This document shows positions 16,946 through 26,080 of a stretch of DNA of 64,000 bases, one piece after another. Position numbers and translations under genes: made by a program. The notes beneath the pieces were generated by a model, which made no database searches, had not been told where the DNA came from, and saw only the letters and a list, made by a program, of their open reading frames with translations. Where the stretch lies: contig JAEYNZ010000140.1 of assembly GCA_023412195.1 (NCBI GenBank), positions 40,783 to 104,782 of the forward strand. Direction: 5' to 3'. Each line of letters opens with the position of its first letter. Positions within the stretch are counted from its first letter, which is position 1. The stretch is from Bacteroidota bacterium. Its GTDB lineage: Bacteria; Bacteroidota; Bacteroidia; Bacteroidales; Prolixibacteraceae.

Positions 16946-19900
16946 ATGAAAATTAAGTCATTATTATTAACAAGTTTTATTTTACTTTCCTTCTGTTCCT
17001 TGTTATCAGGACAAACAGGAGTCAGCACAATTGAACAGGATTCAATCCGCCTCTATGCTGGTTCAGGTATAAACCAGATCCTGATTCCAGTTCCTGATAC
17101 TATTCAGAATCTCAACCCGATAGTTGAAATCGAATTATCAAACAGCAACCTTCTTGAACTGAGAGATTATGAATACAAACAAGGTAATTCATTTGTTGCT
17201 GTTGAACTTGAAGAAATGGGTACCACTGGCAAACAAGAAATGAATGTATTATTTAATTCTGAAGGAAAAACTTACACCAAACAATATTTTATTCATATTC
17301 TGCCCTATCAGAATCCCGGATTGAAATTTGAGATTCATGATATAGTTTTTTGGCAGGAAGCAATTCCATTATCCGGAGTTCCTGTATATGAAACTACCAT
17401 TCAGACTTCAGAAGGCCCTTACAATATATTAAACTATAAAGAAATTCCCATTACTGTCAACATGGATTGTAACAATCCGGCAGTATGTACAGGACATGAT
17501 TTTTATACATCCATGTACAGGGGATATATAGTACCACCAGCCAATGGTACTTACCACTTTTATATGAGGTCGGCCGATAACCATACGCTCTGGCTCAGTA
17601 CAAATCATGAATTCAGTAATGCAAAATTACTTCTTTCCAGAAGTGATAAATATGGCAGGGCAGGTACTGAAATCGGTAATAACACCGCCAAATCGGCACC
17701 TGTACAGCTGGAAGCGGGCAAGGTTTACGCAATTTATGCAACACAGTGGATCATTCATTCCACATTCGGAGGAATTATGTGGGATGGTCCTGAAATTAAC
17801 ATGAGTTACATCCCGGGTAAACATACCATGCCTGTGTACGATACTGCCAAACCAACAATTCCTGCAGATTTCGCCCTGGAATGGAAATCATCGTCAGCGT
17901 TATCAGTAAAATGGAGTACCTCAACTGACAATACAGCTGTATTGGGATATAATTTGTACATGAACGGACTCATGGTAAATACTGAGCTGATAAAAGGAAC
18001 ATCCTACCGGATTGAAAACCTTGATGAGTCAACAAGATTTCAGCTGGCGATAACATCAGTTGACAGGGCGGGTAATGAATCATTTATAAGCAGCGTACTT
18101 GAGGCAGAAACATTCCCCCAAGACGAAGTCCCTCCTACTCCACCTGTAAGTCTGGAGGTTCTTGAAGTAAATGGCCTGGCCATGCAGATCAAATGGGATG
18201 GAGCAACAGATGGTGAAACGGAAATTATCGGATACAATCTTTATATCAATGATAACCTTTATAATTCAAGTGACCTTATATACGGAAATGAAATCATTGT
18301 AAGGAATCTTGTTCCTGAGACCGCATACCAGATTCATTTAGAATCTATAGATGCAGGCCTGAATATTTCTGATAAAAGTAATGCATTTGAAGTATCCACA
18401 GTGGCATTTGATGCAACCGGTCCACTGCTGGGAGAGAATATGGGGAAAGTGGTTATTTCTGACGAAGTAACTTCATGGAATGAAGGGATCGGACTCAATG
18501 GCCCTTATGAAAACGGCGATATGGTTAATAACCTGACTGTCCGGCAACTAGTAAAGGAATTTGGAGCAGGAACCATCCGCTGGGGTGCCATATCTGCCAA
18601 CTCAAAATCACTATCAGGTTCAACAGGAACAGGAAAATCTAATACATATGGAAAGATGCTGGATTTTGCAAATGAACTGGATGCACGATTTGCACTAACC
18701 GTAGGAGTTCAAAATGGTATCGACTACCGTACCGATCCTTCAACCTTTCTGAACCTGCTGGAATACCTTGCTGGTGATTCATCTACAACGTGGGGTTCCA
18801 TCCGGGCTTCAGAGGGTTTTACCGATCCACTTCTTCAGAAAGGAAAAGGAATCCTGCTTGAATTTGGCAATGAAGTATGGGGTGCGGCTGCACATGATGC
18901 AGAAATAGGATCGGATTATACTGCCTATGCAAAGTGGGTCAGAGAGATGACTGAAGTTGTAAAATCATCACCCTATTATGATCCCGAAAAAATTATTATG
19001 GTATACAGTGGACGTTATCCTCACCCGGAAAACAGTTATGGAGTAAACACCCGGGTTCTGACAGGTGACAGGGGCCATGCCGAAAGTCTTGGTGTATCGG
19101 GTTATATGGGAGGAAATCTAAGTTATGATCCGGAAATTCCGAAGGGTAATTCTGAACTGGATTATTACAAGAACAGTATTGATATGGCAAGAAAGAATAT
19201 GGAGGGTTTTGTCCTTACCATGAAAGAAATGCTAAGTCTCACAGGCACCTTGAAAACTTTTTACCTGTATGAATCAAATATGACCACCTCCTCATATAAT
19301 GGAAGGTTCGGCCAGGCAGTTGTACTTACAGATTACCTTGCAAACTCAATGAATTACGGGTCAATAGTCCCAACCATATTTCATCTTACTGGCGGTGAAT
19401 GGCGCATTACACAACCTGCCGATAATTACAAGAAACTACCTCTTTACTACACAGGAAAATATTTCAACAGGTTTTGTAAAGGCCATATCCTGGAAACCAC
19501 ATTTATTTCAAATAACAGAATAACAAACTCAGCCGGAAAGAATATCAACTATGATCCGGTAGGAGCATACGCATACAATTCAGGGGAAGATTTTAGCATT
19601 TTACTGATTAACCGTGATTTTGAAAATCAGTTTTCGGTGGAACTGGAGCTTCCTGCCAATATTTCATTTGCTGGTGAGGCCACCATATATACATTGAAAG
19701 AAGAAGACTTCAGTTCATTTAATACCCAGATTGATTCTGTAAATATTACTGTATCAGAAAAAATGCTGGTAAAAATTCCTAAACATGCTATGGTGATTGT
19801 CACTGTTAAAGGTGAGGATCCTGGTTATGACAAGTTGCCACTGGGCTATTACGACAGGAAAAAACCGGAAACCCTGAATATAACATCTTCCAGGAATTTT

Positions 19901-20425
19901 CTGATAGACACAGATAAAGGGACTGATGTTATCAGAACAGAAGTTTTGCCATCTGATGCTTTTAGTACCAGTGCAGTTATTGATGTTATAGAAAATAATA
20001 CAAAAAGTGTATTGACATCTATGTCTGGAGGAAGGATGCATATAAAAGCATCAGGAATATGTGGCGATGAAGGATTTATAAGGTTTTACATTTATGCTGC
20101 CGATAATCATCTTTTAAATGATACAATTGATGTTTATGTAACGAACCAGGGAACAGGATGCCAGACCACAAACTCAGATTTGATATCTGAAGAAAATGGT
20201 ATTGCGTTTTATCCCAATCCAGCTTACGAAAAACTCCATATCAGCAGAAAATTTGACAACCGTTGCTTTTTACAAATCATCGATATTACCGGTAAAGCAA
20301 TTTATCAGAATTATCTGGAGGCAGGTTATGAAATTCCTGTTAAAGCACTTAAGCCAGGATTGTATGTTATAAGCATTTATAAACCAGATGGCGATCATTT
20401 TTCAGGGAGGTTTGTGAAAAAATAA
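16946..20425 (+). CDS. T9SS-exported multidomain glycoside hydrolase (clan GH-A-like) with PA14-like and FN3 domains
   Basis: The protein has 1159 residues. Signal peptide (1-22); beta-rich N-terminal region; a PA14-like module (about 160-285, GTYHFYMRSADNHTLWLS ... GGIMWDGPE); two fibronectin type III domains (about 295-390 and 395-485); a catalytic (beta/alpha)8-like region (about 490-850); Ig-like modules; and a T9SS type A sorting domain (about 1085-1159, FYPNPAYEKLHIS). Likely catalytic acids are E643 in LEFGNEVWG (the N-E pair of clan GH-A acid/base residues) and E776 in FYLYESNM (nucleophile candidate); their spacing fits the clan. The nearest resemblance is to GH51-like arabinofuranosidases, but the family is not certain. 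It heads the operon that continues with the SxtJ/carbamoyltransferase cassette. Confidence 0.82.
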   Translation: MKIKSLLLTSFILLSFCSLLSGQTGVSTIEQDSIRLYAGSGINQILIPVPDTIQNLNPIVEIELSNSNLLELRDYEYKQGNSFVAVELEEMGTTGKQEMNVLFNSEGKTYTKQYFIHILPYQNPGLKFEIHDIVFWQEAIPLSGVPVYETTIQTSEGPYNILNYKEIPITVNMDCNNPAVCTGHDFYTSMYRGYIVPPANGTYHFYMRSADNHTLWLSTNHEFSNAKLLLSRSDKYGRAGTEIGNNTAKSAPVQLEAGKVYAIYATQWIIHSTFGGIMWDGPEINMSYIPGKHTMPVYDTAKPTIPADFALEWKSSSALSVKWSTSTDNTAVLGYNLYMNGLMVNTELIKGTSYRIENLDESTRFQLAITSVDRAGNESFISSVLEAETFPQDEVPPTPPVSLEVLEVNGLAMQIKWDGATDGETEIIGYNLYINDNLYNSSDLIYGNEIIVRNLVPETAYQIHLESIDAGLNISDKSNAFEVSTVAFDATGPLLGENMGKVVISDEVTSWNEGIGLNGPYENGDMVNNLTVRQLVKEFGAGTIRWGAISANSKSLSGSTGTGKSNTYGKMLDFANELDARFALTVGVQNGIDYRTDPSTFLNLLEYLAGDSSTTWGSIRASEGFTDPLLQKGKGILLEFGNEVWGAAAHDAEIGSDYTAYAKWVREMTEVVKSSPYYDPEKIIMVYSGRYPHPENSYGVNTRVLTGDRGHAESLGVSGYMGGNLSYDPEIPKGNSELDYYKNSIDMARKNMEGFVLTMKEMLSLTGTLKTFYLYESNMTTSSYNGRFGQAVVLTDYLANSMNYGSIVPTIFHLTGGEWRITQPADNYKKLPLYYTGKYFNRFCKGHILETTFISNNRITNSAGKNINYDPVGAYAYNSGEDFSILLINRDFENQFSVELELPANISFAGEATIYTLKEEDFSSFNTQIDSVNITVSEKMLVKIPKHAMVIVTVKGEDPGYDKLPLGYYDRKKPETLNITSSRNFLIDTDKGTDVIRTEVLPSDAFSTSAVIDVIENNTKSVLTSMSGGRMHIKASGICGDEGFIRFYIYAADNHLLNDTIDVYVTNQGTGCQTTNSDLISEENGIAFYPNPAYEKLHISRKFDNRCFLQIIDITGKAIYQNYLEAGYEIPVKALKPGLYVISIYKPDGDHFSGRFVKK

Positions 20426-20448
20426 CAAACTAGAGGATAAGAAAAGAA

Positions 20449-20838
20449 ATGAACCTGTTAAAAAGACAATTAAGTACAGCACAAATTTATGGGTCAGGGC
20501 TGGCTTTCATCCTGATTCTCCTGTTGATTTATTCATTCACAGGAGTGAAATACTTTTTACATGTTTCACTGGCAGTCTTAATTATTTTGATGGTATGGCC
20601 AGTCCCGTTCAGGTACTTTGGGTTATTTTGGTTTGCGCTTGGAGAATTATTGGGATATATAACAGGCAGGTTTTTCATGGCTGTCATCTTTGTTCTTGTT
20701 GTCATTCCTGTCAGTATATTCAAAAGAAGAAGCATCAGAAAAAAAATGAATCTTGGAGCATCTGACAAAGGTGTTCCTTCATTTTTTATAACGCGGAACC
20801 ATCGGTTTAGTGCAGCTGATCTTATAAAACCATTCTAA
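20449..20838 (+). CDS. SxtJ-family small membrane protein
   Basis: A 129-residue protein with three or four hydrophobic helices (about 14-32, 35-52, 54-70, 72-92) and a basic C-terminal tail. Size, topology and position match SxtJ-family membrane proteins, which recur directly before DUF5989 and NodU/CmcH-type carbamoyltransferase genes, exactly as here. No catalytic motif is visible. A role as a membrane partner for the carbamoyltransferase is inferred from the conserved neighbourhood. Confidence 0.75.
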   Translation: MNLLKRQLSTAQIYGSGLAFILILLLIYSFTGVKYFLHVSLAVLIILMVWPVPFRYFGLFWFALGELLGYITGRFFMAVIFVLVVIPVSIFKRRSIRKKMNLGASDKGVPSFFITRNHRFSAADLIKPF

Positions 20839-20849
20839 TCGATTCAAAA

Positions 20850-20999
20850 ATGGAACTAATAAAAGATTTAGTGGATTTTCTGAAAACAAGGAAAAAATTC
20901 TGGCTGATACCGCTACTGATCATCCTGCTGTTCTTCAGTATCCTGATCATTTTAAGCGGAAGTTCTGCCATTGCTCCATTTATTTATACTTTGTTTTAG
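20850..20999 (+). CDS. DUF5989-family 49-residue membrane peptide
   Basis: A very small gene running from ATG 20850 to TAG 20999. The product starts MELIKDLVDFLKTRKKFWLI, continues as one long hydrophobic helix and ends SSAIAPFIYTLF. This is the DUF5989 pattern: an amphipathic N-terminus, an R-K-K-F-W-L-I-P entry and a single transmembrane helix. It lies between the SxtJ-like gene (11 bases before) and the carbamoyltransferase (29 bases after), the usual place for the family. Function unknown. Confidence 0.85.
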   Translation: MELIKDLVDFLKTRKKFWLIPLLIILLFFSILIILSGSSAIAPFIYTLF

Positions 21000-21028
21000 A
21001 AACAGTCATGCTACTGTTTTAGTATTTC

Positions 21029-22897
21029 ATGATGATGAACGAGATTATTATAGGGATTTCAGCTTATTATCACGACAGTGCAGCCTGTATCATTAAAAAC
21101 GGGAAGATCATTGCTGCAGCACAGGAAGAAAGGTTTACACGCCGGAAACATGACAGTACATTTCCATCTCATGCTTTAAAATATGTGCTTTCTGAACTTG
21201 ATGAAGACATTTCACAGGTAAATTACGTCGCATTTTACGATAAACCTCTACTGAAATTTGAGCGTATCCTTGAAACTTTTCATGGTTTTGCTCCCAGGGG
21301 AATAAAAAGTTTCTTTCATGCCATACCAGTATGGTTACGGGATAAACTCCACATCAGGCAGCACATCCAAACCGAATTAAATAAGGCAGGTATACATGGC
21401 GTTCCGGTTTTATTTCCGGAACACCATCTTTCACATGCTGCAAGCGCTTTCTATCCTTCACCCTATAATGAGGCTGCAATTCTGACAATCGATGGTGTGG
21501 GAGAATGGTCAACTACTACGATTGGGCTCGGTAAGGACAATTCCATCACAATATTGACGGAGCTGCAGTTTCCGCATTCATTGGGACTGTTGTATTCATC
21601 ATTCACATACTACTGTGGATTCAGGGTGAACAGTGGGGAGTATAAACTGATGGGGCTTGCACCATATGGTCAGCCGAAGGCAAGTGAAACCATGCAGTTT
21701 AAAAATATCATAACCAATGAACTGGTTATTATAAAACCCGATGGATCTTTCACCCTGAACATGAAGTATTTCGACTATGCATCCGGCCTTAGGATGACAA
21801 ATAATAAAAAGTGGAAAAAGCTTTTTGGCATTCCACCCCGGCAACCTGAAACAGAAATCGGCCAGTCATATTGCAACCTGGCACTTGCCATTCAGCAGGT
21901 AACAGAAGATATTGTATTAAAGCTGGCAGAAACTGCAAAGAATATAACCGGATCAGACAATCTGGTAATGGCAGGTGGTGTTGCTTTAAACTGTGTAGCA
22001 AATGGCAAACTACTTAAAAGTGGCTTATTCAAAAGTATATGGATACAACCAGCGGCTGGGGATGCAGGTGGTGCTGTTGGTGCTGCCCTTGTAGCACGGT
22101 ACATTTACCTCAACCAGCCAAGGAACATAAAATCAGAAAAACAGGATGGGATGGATGGCGCTTTACTTGGCCCCTCATTTTCTGATGCCCATATTTACAA
22201 AACCATTTCTAAATACAAGGCTTCTGCCAGATATGTCAACGATTTTGAACAACTATGCAAACAGACCGCATCGCTAATAGGAGAAGGAAAAATAATTGGC
22301 TGGTTTCAGGGGAGAATGGAATTTGGGCCAAGAGCTTTGGGAAACCGAAGTATTCTGGCTGATGCACGATCTGGTGAAATGCAAAAAAAACTTAACCTGC
22401 AGATAAAGTTCAGGGAAGGGTTCAGACCCTTTGCACCAGCTATTATGTCAGAATTTACGAATGAGTATTTTGATCTTGATCAACCTTCTCCATATATGCT
22501 GCTGGTTTGTCCTGTAAAGGAAATTCACAGGAAAACCCTGCCTCAGAATTATGAAGGTTTCCCTTTACAGAAGAAGCTTTATTTTGAACGGTCAACCATA
22601 CCTTCTGTAACCCATATCGATTATTCTGCAAGGGTTCAGACAGTTCATGAAGAAATAAATCCCAGGTTTTATCATCTTCTTCGGGAGGTTTATTCCATTA
22701 CCGGAAATCCGCTGGTAATCAATACAAGTTTTAATGTACGGGGTGAACCTGTTGTATGCACACCTGAAGACGCCTTTGTTTGCTTTATGAGAACTGACAT
22801 GGACTACCTTATCATGGGGAATTACCTATTCGACAAAACGAAACAGACTCATGTAAATACTTTACCTCGCTTTCAAATTATCGACAGCCTTGATTAA
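21029..22897 (+). CDS. NodU/CmcH/TobZ-type O-carbamoyltransferase
   Basis: Transfers a carbamoyl group from carbamoyl phosphate, through a carbamoyl-adenylate, to a hydroxyl on a sugar or other acceptor. The 622 residues show the N-terminal Kae1-like ASKHA domain (GISAYYHDSAACI at 9-21, EERFTRRKHD at 33-42, PEHHLSHAASAFY at 130-142, TIDGVGEWS at 153-161, VMAGGVALNCVANGKL) and the C-terminal YrdC-related carbamoyltransferase domain (GRMEFGPRALGNRSILADAR, then REGFRPFAPAI and NTSFNVRGEPVVCTPEDA). All conserved blocks are present. The neighbours suggest the acceptor is a cell-surface glycan rather than an antibiotic. Confidence 0.95.
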   Translation: MMMNEIIIGISAYYHDSAACIIKNGKIIAAAQEERFTRRKHDSTFPSHALKYVLSELDEDISQVNYVAFYDKPLLKFERILETFHGFAPRGIKSFFHAIPVWLRDKLHIRQHIQTELNKAGIHGVPVLFPEHHLSHAASAFYPSPYNEAAILTIDGVGEWSTTTIGLGKDNSITILTELQFPHSLGLLYSSFTYYCGFRVNSGEYKLMGLAPYGQPKASETMQFKNIITNELVIIKPDGSFTLNMKYFDYASGLRMTNNKKWKKLFGIPPRQPETEIGQSYCNLALAIQQVTEDIVLKLAETAKNITGSDNLVMAGGVALNCVANGKLLKSGLFKSIWIQPAAGDAGGAVGAALVARYIYLNQPRNIKSEKQDGMDGALLGPSFSDAHIYKTISKYKASARYVNDFEQLCKQTASLIGEGKIIGWFQGRMEFGPRALGNRSILADARSGEMQKKLNLQIKFREGFRPFAPAIMSEFTNEYFDLDQPSPYMLLVCPVKEIHRKTLPQNYEGFPLQKKLYFERSTIPSVTHIDYSARVQTVHEEINPRFYHLLREVYSITGNPLVINTSFNVRGEPVVCTPEDAFVCFMRTDMDYLIMGNYLFDKTKQTHVNTLPRFQIIDSLD

Positions 22898-22910
22898 GGC
22901 CCAGCAGCCA

Positions 22911-24062
22911 ATGAATAAAAAACAGAAAATAAATATTGTACTGATCCTGTTCCTTTTGGCAGCCTTGGTGTTTATTGTTATTGATATGCTGCTTGGAACC
23001 TTGCTTATAAAAGATTCAGATAAAACTTTCAGATCTTCTCATTATTATTACCATCACGGACTTATACCCAATCAGAAATCAATTGCCAAATGGAGCAGCA
23101 TTTCTTATTTGATCCATACAAATTCACTTGGGTTCAGGGATAAAGCAGTTCATGAAATTCCACTCCGTTCAGATAAAAAAAGAATTTTGCTGATGGGTGA
23201 TTCACATACGGAAGGTGTTGGGGTAAATTATAGTGAAACATTTGCCGGCAGGCTTGAGGAGAAACTAAAAGATCAAAACTATGAAGTATTAAATGCAGCA
23301 GCTGTAAGTTATTCACCCCGGATTTATTATCTGAAAACAAAATACCTTATTGAAGAAATGGGTCTCCGGTTCGATGAACTATTTGTAATTATCGATATTT
23401 CCGATATTCAGAATGAAATTGTATATGAATATTTTGTACCAAAAAAAAGGAGCTTATTCAGGAATACCTTCATAAAACTGAAAACTCAGATGATAAATCA
23501 TTCATATACCCTCCATACACTCCTGCGTTTTCAAAGAGCAAAGGAAACTGAACGATTTCTGAAAAAAGCAACAGTTTTTGATGACTACCGACAAAAAGGA
23601 GACCAGGCAGATGCACTTGAATTGTACGCCTCATTTTTTTCCGGATTCGATGATCACATTCTTCTTTCAAATCCACAGTTCCATGGGGTATCCGGATGGC
23701 TTGACAACCCTGCCTTTTCAGTTCTGGCTGAAAAAGGATTGAATTTAGGCAAAAACAACATGAAAAAGCTTAAGGAATTGTGCCAGGATTATGGTATCAG
23801 GATGACAATATCAGTACATCCATGGGAAGAACAAATCAGAACCATGAATCCGGAAGACAGGTATGTCAAGTATTGGAAAGATTTTTCAGAGGAGTACAAT
23901 ACAGGGTTTATTAACTTTTATCCATCATTTATAAGTCCACCGGTTTCAGCTGCCTTGGGAATGGAGTATTTTATAATGGGCGACAATCACTGGAACAGCA
24001 ACGGACACTGGTTGGTCGCCGAAGAATTATATCAATATATTAGCAAAAGAAAAGCACCATGA
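22911..24062 (+). CDS. Membrane-anchored SGNH hydrolase / AlgX-AlgJ-like acyl-transfer protein (copy 2)
   Basis: ATG 22911 is preferred over TTG 22890, which overlaps the previous stop. The 383 residues mirror copy 1 at 9395: an N-terminal membrane helix (8-32), YYYHHGLIPN and HTNSLGFRDKA segments, the nucleophile motif LLMGDSHTEG (S98) and D358-N-H360-W at the C-terminus. Its stop overlaps the start of the DUF362 gene (ATGA). It follows the carbamoyltransferase, so it may act on the same acceptor as an extracytoplasmic acyl-transfer or esterase enzyme; this is inference. Confidence 0.77.
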   Translation: MNKKQKINIVLILFLLAALVFIVIDMLLGTLLIKDSDKTFRSSHYYYHHGLIPNQKSIAKWSSISYLIHTNSLGFRDKAVHEIPLRSDKKRILLMGDSHTEGVGVNYSETFAGRLEEKLKDQNYEVLNAAAVSYSPRIYYLKTKYLIEEMGLRFDELFVIIDISDIQNEIVYEYFVPKKRSLFRNTFIKLKTQMINHSYTLHTLLRFQRAKETERFLKKATVFDDYRQKGDQADALELYASFFSGFDDHILLSNPQFHGVSGWLDNPAFSVLAEKGLNLGKNNMKKLKELCQDYGIRMTISVHPWEEQIRTMNPEDRYVKYWKDFSEEYNTGFINFYPSFISPPVSAALGMEYFIMGDNHWNSNGHWLVAEELYQYISKRKAP

Positions 24063-26071
24063 ATTTATTTAAAAACCGCTCACTTGCAGAATTCATAAAA
24101 AAAGCAAGAGTAAGTTTACTTGAAAAACATCAATCCAGACTAATCCTTATTGTTGCAGGATTACTTGCCACCATATGGTTTTTAGTAAGAGTAATTCCAA
24201 AGCCATCACGTGCAGGATATCCCTGCATGCGGGCGGCAGCACCATTAATGTCGGGGTTTGTACTCTATATCCTGTCTTTTACCTCAGCATACGCTGCTTT
24301 CAGAAGATCAGGGAGTTTATTTCAACAAAAGAAATTTACACCTGCACTCCTTATGCTGGTAGCGGGAGTTGTTGCATCAGGCATATTTTTCATTTCCCAG
24401 GAACAGAAAAAATCATTTGCCGCACCTGCAACAATGACTGAACCACCTGATGGGGCCAACAATCCCATGGGCGAAGGTCTGGGAATTATTCCAGGAAGAG
24501 TAGTATGGGCATGGAATCCTGAAGCAACCAACGAGGCATGTACTAACACCCCTGGAGATGCATTCTGGGATTATCAAAACAACGATACCATAATAATCAG
24601 GGGAATGGTTGAAGAATCAGTAACCAGCCTCACAGGCACAACTCAATTAAAGAATGCCTGGGATTCCTTATTTACGTTCCATAACCGCAAAAAACATGAT
24701 GCTGCCAGGGGATATCAAAATGGTGAGACAATCTTTATAAAGATTAATCAGGGAACAGCAAGTTGGTTGCTTACTCCACAGGAAAAAGAAAATGGATTTG
24801 CCATCCAATCAAGCGGGACCATTCAACCTTCCTGGAGAGCAACTCATTATGCTGCTACAGAAACCGGACCTTTCATTGTATTGAATCTTCTCAGGCAACT
24901 CGTTCATATTGCAGGTGTGCCACAGGAAAACATTTACATAGGAGATCCAATGTCACATATTTATCATCATAATTTCAATGTATGGCACCAGGAATTCCCG
25001 CAAGTCAAATATGCAGACAAGACAACCGAAAATCATAACCGTACATTTATTTTACCTGCAGTAAATCCCTCCATGAACTATTCAGATCATGGGAATGTGT
25101 TAAATGCAGAAAATGAAAGCTATTTTGAAGAGATGGAAGATGCCGATTACATGATAAATGTCGCATGCCTGAAGTCACATGTGCGGGCTGGAATTACCCT
25201 CAATACAAAAAACCATTTTGGTTCTATTACACGGGATGGGGCCGGCCATCTTCATCCATCTCTTGTGTCAACTTCCAACAACGGGCTTGACCAGGCAAAT
25301 ACTGGTTATAATAAATACCGTGTAATGGTAGACATTATGGGACATAAAAATCTAGGCAATAATACAATGCTTTTTGTAATCGAAGGATTGTATGGTGGAA
25401 GTGAAAGCGAAGTAAAACCGCCACGGAAGTGGAATATGTCTCCGTTTAATGGAGATTGGACAAGCTCTGTTTTTATGTCACTCGATCAGGTAGCCCTTGA
25501 ATCGGTTTGTTATGATTTCCTCAGGACTGAATTTAACGGGGTTAATCAACCTCAGAATTATCCAAACTGGGAAGGTGTTGATGATTACCTTCACCAGGCG
25601 GCCTCACCAGAAAACTGGCCTGAAGGTATAGTTTATAACCCTGACGGAAATGGCCCACTTAAAAGTTTAGGGACACATGAACATTGGAACAATGCAGCAC
25701 AAAAACAATACAGCCGTAATCTCGGTGCTGAAACAGGAATTGAACTGGTACAGGTTTCAGGGAAAGTGGTATCAGCCCCCTCTGTGCTGACCGACAAATC
25801 ATTCTCTCTGAAGGTATATCCAAATCCAGTACGTAATCAGGCTACCATTTCTTTTAATGTTGAAGAACATTCTACCCTCAATTTTTCCTTGTATACAATG
25901 GATGGAAAACACATCAGGAATATCAACAATGGCCAATATGAAAAGGGTATGCACAATTTAAACTGGAATGCAACCTCTGATCTAAAAACGGGAACCTATA
26001 TACTAACCATATCCGGTGATTCAGGTAAACAAAAAGTGTTTGATTCCCTCATCATTCAAATGGTTAAATAA
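24059..26071 (+). CDS. DUF362-domain protein with three N-terminal membrane helices and a T9SS tail
   Basis: The protein has 670 residues. Hydrophobic segments lie at about 27-45, 60-82 and 92-113; the second follows the conserved-looking PSRAGYPCMRAAAP. A DUF362-type globular region covers about 140-560 (RGMVEESVTSLTG, NVACLKSHVRAGITLNTKNH, DQVALESVCYDFLR). The last 85 residues (KVYPNPVRNQATISFN ... LKTGTYILTISGD) are a T9SS type A sorting domain. Some DUF362 proteins carry iron-sulfur or redox functions, but no ferredoxin cysteine cluster is visible here. An inner-membrane-like N-terminus together with a T9SS tail is contradictory. The start overlaps the SGNH stop by 4 bases. Confidence 0.8.
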   Translation: MNLFKNRSLAEFIKKARVSLLEKHQSRLILIVAGLLATIWFLVRVIPKPSRAGYPCMRAAAPLMSGFVLYILSFTSAYAAFRRSGSLFQQKKFTPALLMLVAGVVASGIFFISQEQKKSFAAPATMTEPPDGANNPMGEGLGIIPGRVVWAWNPEATNEACTNTPGDAFWDYQNNDTIIIRGMVEESVTSLTGTTQLKNAWDSLFTFHNRKKHDAARGYQNGETIFIKINQGTASWLLTPQEKENGFAIQSSGTIQPSWRATHYAATETGPFIVLNLLRQLVHIAGVPQENIYIGDPMSHIYHHNFNVWHQEFPQVKYADKTTENHNRTFILPAVNPSMNYSDHGNVLNAENESYFEEMEDADYMINVACLKSHVRAGITLNTKNHFGSITRDGAGHLHPSLVSTSNNGLDQANTGYNKYRVMVDIMGHKNLGNNTMLFVIEGLYGGSESEVKPPRKWNMSPFNGDWTSSVFMSLDQVALESVCYDFLRTEFNGVNQPQNYPNWEGVDDYLHQAASPENWPEGIVYNPDGNGPLKSLGTHEHWNNAAQKQYSRNLGAETGIELVQVSGKVVSAPSVLTDKSFSLKVYPNPVRNQATISFNVEEHSTLNFSLYTMDGKHIRNINNGQYEKGMHNLNWNATSDLKTGTYILTISGDSGKQKVFDSLIIQMVK

Positions 26072-26080
26072 AAGGCAATA

